From Gammaproteobacteria bacterium (lineage in GTDB: Bacteria > Pseudomonadota > Gammaproteobacteria > Pseudomonadales > Cellvibrionaceae): DNA of 64,000 nt. The DNA is taken from positions 1,550,001 through 1,614,000 of the forward strand of contig SEBU01000001.1 in assembly GCA_004173475.1 (NCBI GenBank), written 5' to 3'. Under the pieces are notes generated by a model. It did not search any database. It worked only from the letters and a program-made list of their open reading frames with translations, and was not told the origin of the DNA. Below are positions 8,578 to 18,974 of the stretch, piece after piece; position 1 is the stretch's first letter; each line of letters starts with the position of its first letter. The translations under genes and the position numbers were made by a program.

Positions 8578-10674
8578 ATGAAAAATTGTCGTTCGGCGAA
8601 TCGAAAAAATATCATGAGAAAATTATTCCTGTCCGGCATGCTCGCGGCAAGCGCTACGAATACGCTAGCCGAGACGCCGGCAAATAATCATCTGGCAACA
8701 AACCTGGCGGTTGAAACTGTGTTGGTAAAAGGCTACCGGATTAACTTGCTGGGAGAAACCTTATCTGCAGCTGAAGGCGTTATAGGCAGCGAGGAAATTT
8801 CGGGTCGTCCATTACTGCGCACCGGTGAAATTTTGGAATTTATTCCCGGTATGGTGGTGACGCAGCACAGCGGTTCCGGAAAAGCTAACCAATATTTTTT
8901 ACGCGGATTTAATCTGGATCACGGCACAGACTTCAATACAAGCGTTGATGGTATGCCGGTGAATATGCGCACTCATGGGCATGGACAAGGCTATACGGAT
9001 CTCAATTTTATAATCCCCGAATTGATTGCTCGTATTGACTACCACAAAGGCCCTTATTATGCCGATGTAGGTGATTTTTCTGGTGCAGGTTCAGCGTCAT
9101 TTAATCTTAAGGAAAAATTTAATGAGCAACTTGTCTCCCTTACAATAGGTGAAAATAATTTTTCACGGCTACTCGCGGCCAGCGAAATTAACCTAACGGA
9201 TGGAAATTTATTATTAGGATACGAGCACCAAGGCTATGATGGGCCATGGTCTGATATTAATGAAGATGTTAATAAAAATAACTTTATAGGCCGCTACTTA
9301 ACGTTAATAGCCGGTGGTGATTTTACATTTACAGTGATGGCTTATAAAAATCGTTGGAATTCCGCAGACCAAATTCCCGATCGGGCCGTACAGCTAAATG
9401 CGGTAAACGCACTAGGCTCTTTAGATACAAGCGTAGGTGGCGAATCAAGCCGTTATAGCTTATCAACCTCGTGGAAAAACGATACGTATTTAGCACAAGC
9501 GTACGGAATTAAGTCATCACTCGATCTATTCTCTAACTTCACTTATTTTTTAGATGACCCAATTAATGGAGACCAATTTGAGCAGGTTGACGAGCGCAAT
9601 ATTTTTGGCGGTCAATTTAGTAAAAGTTGGTCCGCCGATTTATCAGGAAAAAATATCGATTACAAAATTGGTACTGAGTTTCGCTACGATAATATTGGTC
9701 AGGTAGGGCTTTATCATACCGTACAAAAAAATCGCTTAGATACAACCCGTAAAGATGCCGTATACGAAGCATCGCTTGGCTTGTTTTCGCAAGCAACACT
9801 TAAAGTAAATGAACAATGGAATTTACATGTGGGGGCGCGCTACGATTTTTACGATGTAGATGTTAATAGTAATATCCGTGAAAATTCTGGCGGTGCGAAT
9901 CAAGGAAAATTAAGTTTAAAAGCTGGTGCTAGTTATAAAATTTCCGATCATTTAGAAAGCTACGTCAATGTCGGCCAAGGTTTACATTCTAACGACGCAC
10001 GCGGCGCGACTATTACAAAAGATCCGGTAACGGGCGAAGGGAGTGAAGCGGTAGATTTAATCGTACCGTCTACGGGCGCTGAAATTGGTTTGAAATTTTT
10101 TGATTCAGACCGTTTTAATATCTCCACATCATTATGGTATTTGCATTCAGAATCTGAATTAGTATTTGTTGGTGATGCGGGTAACACCGAAGCCAGTCGT
10201 GCCTCGGAGCGCTACGGCAATGAAATTGCGGCTTATTACTGGTTGGACAATCGCTGGAATTTAGATTTGGAATTAGCGTGGACGCGTGCAGAGTTTACTG
10301 AAGACGAATCACGCGACGGAAAATATATTGAGGGTTCCGTTCCCTTTGTGGCCAGCATGGGAATTACTTATGGCTCCCCTGCAAATGGTCTCCATACCTC
10401 ATTGCGTTACCGTTATTTCGGAGCGCGGCGTTTGGACAGTTTTGATGAGCATCAAGCAAATGCCACTAGCACCTTAAATTTTGGTATTGGTTACGGCTGG
10501 GGGAAAATAAATCTCGAATTGAATATTTTGAATTTATTCGACAGTGACGATCATGACATCGACTATTTTTACGGCTCTCGTTTGCAAGGTGAGCCGGATG
10601 AAGGCGTTGAGGACATTCACTATCACCCGGTTGAACCGCGCACTACGCGTATAAAAGCAGAATATCGATTTTAG
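8578..10674 (+). CDS. TonB-dependent receptor
   Basis: Plug motifs (GEILEFIPGMVVTQHSGSGKANQYFLRGFNLDHGTDFNTSVDGMPVN) and C-terminal beta-barrel ending ...KAEYRF. Confidence 0.9.
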   Translation: MKNCRSANRKNIMRKLFLSGMLAASATNTLAETPANNHLATNLAVETVLVKGYRINLLGETLSAAEGVIGSEEISGRPLLRTGEILEFIPGMVVTQHSGSGKANQYFLRGFNLDHGTDFNTSVDGMPVNMRTHGHGQGYTDLNFIIPELIARIDYHKGPYYADVGDFSGAGSASFNLKEKFNEQLVSLTIGENNFSRLLAASEINLTDGNLLLGYEHQGYDGPWSDINEDVNKNNFIGRYLTLIAGGDFTFTVMAYKNRWNSADQIPDRAVQLNAVNALGSLDTSVGGESSRYSLSTSWKNDTYLAQAYGIKSSLDLFSNFTYFLDDPINGDQFEQVDERNIFGGQFSKSWSADLSGKNIDYKIGTEFRYDNIGQVGLYHTVQKNRLDTTRKDAVYEASLGLFSQATLKVNEQWNLHVGARYDFYDVDVNSNIRENSGGANQGKLSLKAGASYKISDHLESYVNVGQGLHSNDARGATITKDPVTGEGSEAVDLIVPSTGAEIGLKFFDSDRFNISTSLWYLHSESELVFVGDAGNTEASRASERYGNEIAAYYWLDNRWNLDLELAWTRAEFTEDESRDGKYIEGSVPFVASMGITYGSPANGLHTSLRYRYFGARRLDSFDEHQANATSTLNFGIGYGWGKINLELNILNLFDSDDHDIDYFYGSRLQGEPDEGVEDIHYHPVEPRTTRIKAEYRF

Positions 10675-10689
10675 GAAGGGAATCTCAAG

Positions 10690-10929
10690 CTACTTCGGTG
10701 ACGACTTTTCCTGTGCTTTTCTGGTGGCTTTGCGTGCGCGCAAATAGGCTAAATAAGTGGTAAGGCTCGATGTTATGACCGCTGCCACTAATGACCAAGC
10801 CCAGGTATTAATAATTACATTTTGAGTGAAGCCGTAATGCGTGTAATTCCAGTAACCCAGCATCATAACCGCCGCTGCAAAAGTAAACGTAAACCGGCGC
10901 AACCAAAAACGAAGCAATATTAAATACAT
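10690..10929 (-). CDS. Small membrane protein of unknown function
   Basis: ORF with two predicted TM segments; start chosen at internal ATG (10929). Confidence 0.5.
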   Translation of the reverse strand: MYLILLRFWLRRFTFTFAAAVMMLGYWNYTHYGFTQNVIINTWAWSLVAAVITSSLTTYLAYLRARKATRKAQEKSSPK

Positions 10930-11109
10930 ACAAAATCTCTCACTGGGACAAATCGACTGAAATGGGCTAATCACCACGTAAAAAAAAGCCATTTTATACA
11001 AATTCACGGAGCATTAGTGAGCCATCTCCAATATGATAGCGCGCCTTAACTTTAACTATCGCTGCGCGTTTGCACGGCCGTAAAGATTGACGGACAAAAT
11101 CGCTACTCT

Positions 11110-11964
11110 ATGAAAACCCCCAAAAGTCTCTTACCACTGATTGAAGACGGCTTGGTCGACGAAGTCTTACGCTCACTTAAAAGCGGCAAAGAGGCCACCG
11201 TGTATGTGGTTTCCTCTGCCGGTGAAATCCGCTGCGCCAAAGTTTATAAGGACGCTGAAAAGCGTAGCTTCCGCAGCCAAACCGCGTACCAGGAAGGTCG
11301 CTCCGAACGAAACTCCCGTCGTGCTCGCGCTATGGGTAAAGGTTCGGCTTATGGTCGTAAAGAACAGGAAAGCGCGTGGCAGAATGCTGAGGTGGAGGCC
11401 TTGTATCGCCTTGCTGAAGCCGGAGTTAGAGTGCCTGAACCTTACGGGTGTTTCGACGGTGTTCTACTCATGGAATTGGTGATCGATAGCGAAGGTTATG
11501 CGGCGCCTCGCCTGAATGACGTCGAGTTAACTCCCGAACAAGCGCGTGAATATCATGCTTTTATGATGATGGAAGTGGTGCGCATGCTGTGTGCGGGAAT
11601 CGTGCACGGCGACTTGTCTGAATTCAATGTTCTGATGGGCTGGCAAGGGCCTGTGATTATTGATTTGCCTCAGGCAGTAAATGCAGCGGGAAACAATCAC
11701 GCGTTCAGTATGCTGGAACGCGACGTCAATAATATGAGCGCCTACTTCGGCCAATTCGCACCTGAACTGCTTGAGACAGATTACGCCCATGAAATTTGGC
11801 ATCTTTACGAAAGCGGCAAGTTAAACCCCAGCGTGAAACTTACCGGCAAATTTGAACATTCGGCTGTCGAAGCCGACATAGAAGCCGTACTGCGTGAAAT
11901 TGAGGATGCTCGATTGGATATGGAACGTCGAAAAGCTGCAAGATCGGAAGCCGAAAACGAATAA
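11110..11964 (+). CDS. RIO1-family serine/threonine protein kinase
   Basis: SGKEATVYVV, CAKVYK, IVHGDLSEFNVLM and IDLPQAV motifs. Confidence 0.92.
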   Translation: MKTPKSLLPLIEDGLVDEVLRSLKSGKEATVYVVSSAGEIRCAKVYKDAEKRSFRSQTAYQEGRSERNSRRARAMGKGSAYGRKEQESAWQNAEVEALYRLAEAGVRVPEPYGCFDGVLLMELVIDSEGYAAPRLNDVELTPEQAREYHAFMMMEVVRMLCAGIVHGDLSEFNVLMGWQGPVIIDLPQAVNAAGNNHAFSMLERDVNNMSAYFGQFAPELLETDYAHEIWHLYESGKLNPSVKLTGKFEHSAVEADIEAVLREIEDARLDMERRKAARSEAENE

Positions 11965-12229
11965 TCCCTAGTTAAATGATCAAGGCGTTTTAATCATCCT
12001 ACTGACTCGATAGATATGTGGGTAAAAACGCCAAGCATCTTCACAATCCTTAAGTGACACAAATCCCAAATTGTCACAATTCTCTACCATTTGTCTTCGA
12101 AATTGACCATTAGCTGCCCATTAACTGGTCACTCGGGCTTTTTTCGGTTTTAATGGAAATTAGAATTATATCCATTTAGCTAATTTCCCTCTAAGAAATC
12201 AGCGCTTATACGACAATGAGTACCTAGTT

Positions 12230-14242
12230 ATGGACGTTAGAGCACTCCACCGCCAGCTGGCCCAATATAACCGTTGGAAACACCAGCTTGATGACCGTCT
12301 GCACCGTTTTGACGAATGGGGCACAAGCTATCAGATGCTCAGTAGCGAGGTGCAACGCACCTTGCAAAAAGCACGACAATTGCTTCGTGGAGACAGCTTT
12401 ACCATTGCCTGCGTAGGTGAATTTTCCCGCGGTAAAACTGAGCTGATTAATGCGCTGTTGTATACCGAAGGTGGTCGTCGTTTACTGCCATCTCAACCTG
12501 GGCGCACAACTATGTGCCCAACGGAAATATTTTGGGACTCAAACGTAGCCGCCAACTGTGTTCGTCTACTTCCTATCGAAACCCGTTGCACTAACACTAG
12601 CCTGCAAAACTTTAAACGTATCCCGCAAAAGTGGGTGACTGTGAATTTTGATCCAAGCAATCAAGATCAAACCCGTGCGGCAATCAATCAAGTTTCTGCT
12701 AATAAATGGGTAACCCCCGCAGATGCTGTAAAGCTCGGTTTTGCAATGGATGAATTGGGTGAGCGCGACATTCATGGCAAGGTCGCTGTTCCTGCTTGGC
12801 GCCACGCGTTAATCAGCCTTGACCATCCCCTGTTGCGTCAAGGTTTGCGAATTGTAGATACCCCCGGCCTGAATGCCTTGGGTAACGAACCAGAACTTAC
12901 GTTGAGAACCTTACCTGAAGCTCAGGCTATTCTGTTTTTAATGTCGGCCGACGCCGGTGTCACTGCCAGCGATATGGCTGTGTGGCGAGAACACGTACAA
13001 ATTCTGCGCGATGAACAATGTACCGCTGTGTTAGCTCTGCTGAACAAGATCGATAGTTTGTGGGATGACCTGCAGTCGCCCAACGATATGAACGCCAGCA
13101 TCGAAAATATTCGTAACATAACCGCGAAACAACTCAAACTTTCACCCGAGCAGGTAATTCCAATTTCTGCAAAACAAGGTCTTTTAGGCAAAGTTGGGCG
13201 CAACTTGCAACAATTGGAGCGTAGCAATTTCCCGGTGCTGGAGCGAAGGCTAGCGGATGTTGTTTTGCACAGCCAACAACAGATTGTTGGCCATCGGCTG
13301 ATTGGTCATAGCTATGAAATGATCATTACTACCCGCAATAGTCTTGCGAATCGTTTGGCTGAGTGTGAAAGCGAAATTCAGGCGTTGCGCACTGCTGCGC
13401 CGCAAGAGGCAGCAGAAAAATTGCAGCAATTGCGCGATACCGTTCGCCAAAACCATCACCAATATCATAAGCAAGCAATTTCTCTGCGTACGAGCCAACG
13501 CCTGCTGGATTCGCAGCGCCCAGCGCTAATGGCTCCAATCAGTACCGAGCTGCTGGAGCAACAAGTCAGCAACGCACACCGCAGCCTCGCTCAGAGCTGG
13601 ACAACACTTGGTTTAGGCCGCGCTATAGGGAATTTTTTTGACGACGTAGATAGCAGTTTGCGTCATGTTGAGCGTGAAATTGAACGTTCCAATCGCTTGC
13701 TCGTGTCGATCTATCAACGCCCGGAACATAACTTTACCGCCGATGAGTTAATGATGCGTCACTTACTCAAGATTCATCAGCAACGTCGTCAACTGCGCCA
13801 GTTACACAAGCATGCTGATGATTTCCGTTACTCTCTAAATACGCTTTTCACACGTAAAGGCGCTTTGATTAATCGTTTTATCAATACATTGGTCCAAGAG
13901 GTTCGCAACACCTATCAGGATTTGGCCAATCATATAGATTTGTGGTTACAGGAGGCTCTCGCGCCTTTGTCTCACAACAATCAATATCAAAAACAATTGC
14001 TCGAAACTCACATGATGCGACTGACGCAAATCCAGACACAGCGCAATACTCATGCTGAGCAAATAGAAAGTCTGCAAACCAATATTTACCAGCTCCAAGC
14101 AGCTCTTAACTCGTTGGAACCGCTTTATCAAGAAATCATCCAGGCACCGCTGGATCAGGAAGTCGCAGAAAATCTGGCAATTCTCCGCGGTGGCCAAGTG
14201 ATTTCCTTATTGGAAGCACGCCATAACGCTCGGGCGAACTAG
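12230..14242 (+). CDS. Dynamin-family large GTPase
   Basis: P-loop GEFSRGKTELINALL, DTPGLNALG, LLNKIDSLWDD; long helical C-terminal region. Confidence 0.88.
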   Translation: MDVRALHRQLAQYNRWKHQLDDRLHRFDEWGTSYQMLSSEVQRTLQKARQLLRGDSFTIACVGEFSRGKTELINALLYTEGGRRLLPSQPGRTTMCPTEIFWDSNVAANCVRLLPIETRCTNTSLQNFKRIPQKWVTVNFDPSNQDQTRAAINQVSANKWVTPADAVKLGFAMDELGERDIHGKVAVPAWRHALISLDHPLLRQGLRIVDTPGLNALGNEPELTLRTLPEAQAILFLMSADAGVTASDMAVWREHVQILRDEQCTAVLALLNKIDSLWDDLQSPNDMNASIENIRNITAKQLKLSPEQVIPISAKQGLLGKVGRNLQQLERSNFPVLERRLADVVLHSQQQIVGHRLIGHSYEMIITTRNSLANRLAECESEIQALRTAAPQEAAEKLQQLRDTVRQNHHQYHKQAISLRTSQRLLDSQRPALMAPISTELLEQQVSNAHRSLAQSWTTLGLGRAIGNFFDDVDSSLRHVEREIERSNRLLVSIYQRPEHNFTADELMMRHLLKIHQQRRQLRQLHKHADDFRYSLNTLFTRKGALINRFINTLVQEVRNTYQDLANHIDLWLQEALAPLSHNNQYQKQLLETHMMRLTQIQTQRNTHAEQIESLQTNIYQLQAALNSLEPLYQEIIQAPLDQEVAENLAILRGGQVISLLEARHNARAN

Positions 14243-14255
14243 TCATATTTGTGGA

Positions 14256-14293
14256 ATAAAAAAAACCGGATCCAGCTTGGTCTGGAATCCGGT
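14256..14293 (-). terminator. Rho-independent terminator in minus orientation
   Basis: On minus strand: ACCGGAT-T-CCAG / CTGG-ATCCGGT stem followed by 8 T; plus strand lacks a downstream T tract. Confidence 0.65.
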
Positions 14294-14595
14294 CAACAGA
14301 GTCACTCTTAGCAACCTTTCATCATTGTTAGGTACAGCATAAACCGTGCCTGAATCACATACTGGCTATTTCCGCCTGATTTAGCCTTGATTCGCCAGCG
14401 GTCTTGTAAAATTTTGCATCAATATCGTGCCCACTTGCACAAAAAGAGAACCAGCCACAGGCAATTTGAACCCGCCGCTATAAAACCGAAACACATAACT
14501 TGCAGGCCATAGCCCTCCTCTTTAGACTGGCGCTCCACTTCGTCGCGACGACGACCAGCTATGCTTTGTTTTAACAGTAACGCTTAGAGAAGAAT

Positions 14596-15738
14596 ATGCC
14601 AAACGAGCTACCTGCCAATTCGGTGGGGTTAGTCACACCGCAGATAATGCATTTTAGTGAGCCCTTGTTATTGGCTTGCGGGAAAAACCTGAGCAACTAT
14701 CAAATCGTCTATGAAACCTACGGTACGCTCAACGCTAATAAAAGTAATGCCGTTTTAATTTGTCATGCGTTATCCGGTCATCACCACGCTGCCGGTTACC
14801 ACAGCATGGCCGATAAACGTCCAGGTTGGTGGGATGCTTACATAGGACCCAACAAACCTATCGATACCAATAAATTTTTTGTAGTCTCACTCAATAATAT
14901 CGGCGGTTGCCATGGTTCGACAGGGCCCGGTAGCATCAATCCCGATACAGGAAAGCCGTGGGGACCCGACTTTCCAAAACTTCGGGTTCGCGATTGGGTT
15001 CATAGTCAAGCGCGGCTTGCGGATAACCTTGGAATAAAAGTTTGGGCAGCCGTCATCGGCGGTAGCCTCGGCGGCATGCAAGCCATGCGTTGGGCGTTAG
15101 AGTATCCGAATCGTGTACGCCACTGCGCTGCCATAGCGTCTGCGATGAATCTTAGCGCGCAAAATATTGCATTCAACGAAACTGCACGTCAGGCAATTAT
15201 TAGCGACCCTAATTTTTTCGATGGTCGTTATTTAGAACAAAACACGGTGCCGCGACACGGCCTTGGCGTAGCGAGAATGATTGGTCACATTACCTATCTT
15301 TCAGATCATGATATGGGCGAAAAATTTGGCCGGGATTTACGCAGTGGCAGTTTTGATTTGGGTATGGATGCGGAAGTCGAATTTCAAATTGAGAGCTACC
15401 TTCGTTATCAAGGTGGCAACTTCGCAAAAAGTTTTGACGCTAATAGTTATTTGCTAATCACTAAAGCGCTAGATTATTTTGATTTGGCACGCGAGTACGG
15501 CAACGATCCTATTGAGGCTTTCAGACACGCGCAAGCGAAATTCCTTGTCATTTCTTTCAGTACCGATTGGCGTTTTGCACCGGAGCGTTCGCGCGAAATT
15601 GTGAATGCATTGATTGGGGCTAACAAAGCTGTAACTTACGCGGAAATAGAATCCAAATCTGGACACGACGCATTTTTATTGCCAGACGAACGCTACCAAC
15701 AGGTTTTTGGCCGTTATCTCGCAGGTATAGAAACCTAA
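14596..15738 (+). CDS. metX: MetX homoserine O-acyltransferase
   Basis: [52 protein letters not shown]; followed by metW. Confidence 0.95.
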   Translation: MPNELPANSVGLVTPQIMHFSEPLLLACGKNLSNYQIVYETYGTLNANKSNAVLICHALSGHHHAAGYHSMADKRPGWWDAYIGPNKPIDTNKFFVVSLNNIGGCHGSTGPGSINPDTGKPWGPDFPKLRVRDWVHSQARLADNLGIKVWAAVIGGSLGGMQAMRWALEYPNRVRHCAAIASAMNLSAQNIAFNETARQAIISDPNFFDGRYLEQNTVPRHGLGVARMIGHITYLSDHDMGEKFGRDLRSGSFDLGMDAEVEFQIESYLRYQGGNFAKSFDANSYLLITKALDYFDLAREYGNDPIEAFRHAQAKFLVISFSTDWRFAPERSREIVNALIGANKAVTYAEIESKSGHDAFLLPDERYQQVFGRYLAGIET

Positions 15739-15754
15739 ATAAAAGATTGTAATC

Positions 15755-16342
15755 ATGCGCATTGATTTAAATGAAATTCAACATTGGATAAAAGAACGTA
15801 GCCGCATACTCGATTTGGGTTGCGGAGACGGGACTTTATTAAAATTTCTTATCGACAATAAACACGTTGAAGGTTATGGCCTCGAAATTGATGCAGAGCA
15901 AATTAATTTATGTATCGACAAAGGTCTCAATGTTGTCGAGCAAAATCTGGATCGCGGACTTGGTAATTTCGCCGACAATAGTTTTGATACAGTATTAATG
16001 ACTCAAGCATTACAGACATTGCACTTTCCTCACAAAGTGCTCGATGAAATGCTGCGCGTTGGAAAAGAGTGTATTGTTACCTTTCCAAATTTTGGACACT
16101 GGAAAGCGCGCTTTCAACTCGCCACCTACGGCCGTATGCCGGTATCTGATTTACTACCTTTTGAATGGTACAACACACCCAACATTCACTTTTGTACATT
16201 CAAAGATTTTGAAGTGTTATGCCGCGAAAAAAATATCAAAGTGATAAATCGTGAAGTAGTAAATGAACAAAGCGGAAAATTATTAAAAGATGTTTTACCC
16301 AATTTATTTGGCGAAACTGCAATTTACCATTTGAGTAAATAG
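15755..16342 (+). CDS. metW: Methionine biosynthesis protein MetW
   Basis: SRILDLGCGDGTLL..., FPNFGHWKARFQL; adjacent to metX. Confidence 0.95.
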   Translation: MRIDLNEIQHWIKERSRILDLGCGDGTLLKFLIDNKHVEGYGLEIDAEQINLCIDKGLNVVEQNLDRGLGNFADNSFDTVLMTQALQTLHFPHKVLDEMLRVGKECIVTFPNFGHWKARFQLATYGRMPVSDLLPFEWYNTPNIHFCTFKDFEVLCREKNIKVINREVVNEQSGKLLKDVLPNLFGETAIYHLSK

Positions 16343-16418
16343 TATTACCAAAACACTGATCTATCTAATTTAACCAAAGATCAACCAGGTATCCATTCAA
16401 AACTAACCGAGATGACTT

Positions 16419-16880
16419 ATGAAAAAAATCCTTATCTCAATATTAATGCTCATGTCATCTTGCTGGGCATTCGCACAAATTAACCAAACAAAAGAAATTC
16501 AGACCTCTCAAAAATTCGGCGCATATACGGTTCATTACAACGTATTCAACAGTAAAGATATTCCTCCGGAAGTTGCCAGCATTTATAAACTCACTCGCAG
16601 TAAAGATATAGCACTGGTGAATATCAGCCTCACCAAAACAGAAAATGGTATAACTAGCCTGGGTATACCCGCAAAAGTATCTGCAAAAGCAATAAATTTA
16701 ATGCAACAAACCAAATCTATTGAATTCAACGAAATAAAGGAACCGGAAGCCACTTATTACCTGGCGTCCTTCCGTCACACCAATGAGGAAGACATACGGT
16801 TTGAGATCAGCGTTCTGCCAGAGGGAGAAAATAAACCTCTTGCTGTAAGTTTTACGCGCAAGCTATTTACAGAAAATTAG
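16419..16880 (+). CDS. DUF4426 domain-containing exported protein
   Basis: QKFGAYTVHYNVFNSKDIPPEVASIYKLTRSKDIALVNISL; position after metXW. Confidence 0.8.
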   Translation: MKKILISILMLMSSCWAFAQINQTKEIQTSQKFGAYTVHYNVFNSKDIPPEVASIYKLTRSKDIALVNISLTKTENGITSLGIPAKVSAKAINLMQQTKSIEFNEIKEPEATYYLASFRHTNEEDIRFEISVLPEGENKPLAVSFTRKLFTEN

Positions 16881-16948
16881 TTTTAGAATTTGAGTGTCGA
16901 TACTATCGATCTCGCCTAAAAGCGAAGCCATTTAAATCGAGAAAAGAT

Positions 16949-17380
16949 ATGGAAAAAATAACTGGGGGTTGTTTGTGCGGATCGGTTCGTTACGAAGCCA
17001 ATGCAAAACCTTTAATGACGCGCGCATGCTGGTGTCGTGTTTGCCAGTATTTTGCTTCAGGCAATGCTGCCGTTAACGCGGTATTTCCTGCAGAAGCTGT
17101 AACTATTTCGGGCGATGTAAAAGACTTCGAAAGCATCGCTGATAGCGGGAACCTAATGCATAGAAAATTTTGCCCAACTTGCGGTGTGCACTTATTCAGT
17201 ATGGCCGAAGTCCGCCCACACATTTTAATTGTTAGAGCCGGCACTCTGGATAATCAAAAAGATGTAAAAATTGACGCGTTAATTTGGACATCATCCGCCC
17301 CCAATTGGGTTTACCTCGACCCGAACATTCCACAATTTGAAAAGCAAGCACCTCCTCCACCCTTAGCTCCAACTAATTAA
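16949..17380 (+). CDS. GFA-family (glutathione-dependent formaldehyde-activating-like) protein
   Basis: GGCLCGSVRYEA, CWCRVCQ, CPTCGVHLF zinc-cysteine motifs. Confidence 0.9.
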   Translation: MEKITGGCLCGSVRYEANAKPLMTRACWCRVCQYFASGNAAVNAVFPAEAVTISGDVKDFESIADSGNLMHRKFCPTCGVHLFSMAEVRPHILIVRAGTLDNQKDVKIDALIWTSSAPNWVYLDPNIPQFEKQAPPPPLAPTN

Positions 17381-17819
17381 TATTCGCTGCTCTCAACCAT
17401 TGTTGCAATTGCGGTAAAGACATTGCGCCAGAGGCACGCTGTATTTCTTTGCCTTGCTTAAACAAAATCAAGGTTGGGATGCTGCGAATCGCCCAGCGTT
17501 CGGCTATGGATGGGGCCGCTTCAGTATCCAATTTCGCAAACCTAAAGCCAGGTTCAAAAATTCCAGCCGCCTGTTCAAAAACAGGGGCAAAACTTTTACA
17601 GGGCCCGCACCAGGACGCCCAACAATCCACCAGTACAGGGATGTAGTTTTTGCCAAGAACAGCATTCACATTTCCCGGATGCAAATCCAACGGCTTACCT
17701 AAAAATAATGGTTTCTTACATTTCCCACATTGAGGTTTATCGCCAATCCGCTCTTCAGGAACACGATTGGCAACATTGCAATTTGGGCAGGTAATTTGAA
17801 TTGGGTTCATAGGCTTCAC
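17373..17819 (-). CDS. trxC: Thioredoxin TrxC (thioredoxin 2) with N-terminal zinc-finger
   Basis: CPNCNVANRVPEERIGDKPQCGKCKKPL and WASWCGPCKSFAP. Confidence 0.93.
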   Translation of the reverse strand: MKPMNPIQITCPNCNVANRVPEERIGDKPQCGKCKKPLFLGKPLDLHPGNVNAVLGKNYIPVLVDCWASWCGPCKSFAPVFEQAAGIFEPGFRFAKLDTEAAPSIAERWAIRSIPTLILFKQGKEIQRASGAMSLPQLQQWLRAANIN

Positions 17820-17897
17820 TATTCTTTAAAATTAACCAGGTATTTTGTAATTGGATTGAATTAATATTTGTAGTAATGCGATACCGACTTTAATGGA

Positions 17898-18974
17898 TTA
17901 TTGAAATATTTCTTGTGCTCCAGCTGGCTTCGTATCAATACATTGTTTGGGATGCTCAGTAAATAAATTGCACGCTGCACTGTGCTCGGTAAGCGCATCG
18001 GCTGCTAATAAAATCGCACCAGCAGTCCAGGTGGTTTTTTCGCGCGGCCAAATCACCTTGTCGCGGAAATTAAACCCTGTCCAATAGCCACCATCTTCAT
18101 CCATAAACTGATGCAGCCAACTAAACAAACTCAATGCACGCGCATGCTCACCTGCAGCAAGGAGCGCAAGCGTTAATTCGCAGGATTCAGCAACCGTTAC
18201 CCAGGGTTCGTCGCTAACACATCGACAGCCAACATTATTTTCAACAAAAGCTTTCCATTTCGTTTCAACGCGTTCATGTGCAGCTTTGCCTTGTATGACT
18301 CCTGCAAGAATTGGATAAAACCAATCCATGGAGAACCGCTCCTTCGATTCCCACGTGCGATCAAAACATTCGGGATGGTGGCGTAAGCAATTACCCAATT
18401 TTTGATGCGCGTGAGACCACACACTCGTAGAAAAATTTAATTCCTCAGCACACAAAATCGCACATTGCAGACTTTTATAAATTGATGCACATGCGGTAAC
18501 TAGTGCATCTTTTTTTGCAGCGCCATCTTCCGCCACAGCCCAATATATTTCGCCCGTGGGGGACTGATACTGCAACACAAAACCTACTGCTTTTTTAACT
18601 ACCGGAAATAACCTCCGCAAAAAATCTTTATTTTTTGAAATCAAATAATGATGCCAAACCCCTGTTGCAATATAGGCAATAAAATTTGTTTCACGATGGT
18701 TTCTATCTACCGGCTCGTTCGACAAATAATTTGCCCACCAACTGCCATCGTCGAGTTGTTCTTGCGCCAACCATTGGTATGCGCGTTCCGCCGCCTCAAG
18801 TTCACCGCCAATACTTAAACCCATGGCTGCTTCAATATGATCCCAAGGGTCAGCTTTGCCATCGTGGAACCAGGGAATGCAACCATTCGGTAACTGGGTA
18901 CGCAAAATATAATTTACGGTTGGTCGCAACAGAGCTTCAGGAAAAAATCCTTTGGAGAGCAATAAATTTTTCAT
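17898..18974 (-). CDS. Alpha/alpha-toroid (prenyltransferase-like / six-hairpin) protein
   Basis: QLPNGCIPWFHDGKADPWDHIEAAMGLSIGG and QLDDGSWWANYL toroid-like repeats. Confidence 0.65.
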   Translation of the reverse strand: MKNLLLSKGFFPEALLRPTVNYILRTQLPNGCIPWFHDGKADPWDHIEAAMGLSIGGELEAAERAYQWLAQEQLDDGSWWANYLSNEPVDRNHRETNFIAYIATGVWHHYLISKNKDFLRRLFPVVKKAVGFVLQYQSPTGEIYWAVAEDGAAKKDALVTACASIYKSLQCAILCAEELNFSTSVWSHAHQKLGNCLRHHPECFDRTWESKERFSMDWFYPILAGVIQGKAAHERVETKWKAFVENNVGCRCVSDEPWVTVAESCELTLALLAAGEHARALSLFSWLHQFMDEDGGYWTGFNFRDKVIWPREKTTWTAGAILLAADALTEHSAACNLFTEHPKQCIDTKPAGAQEIFQ

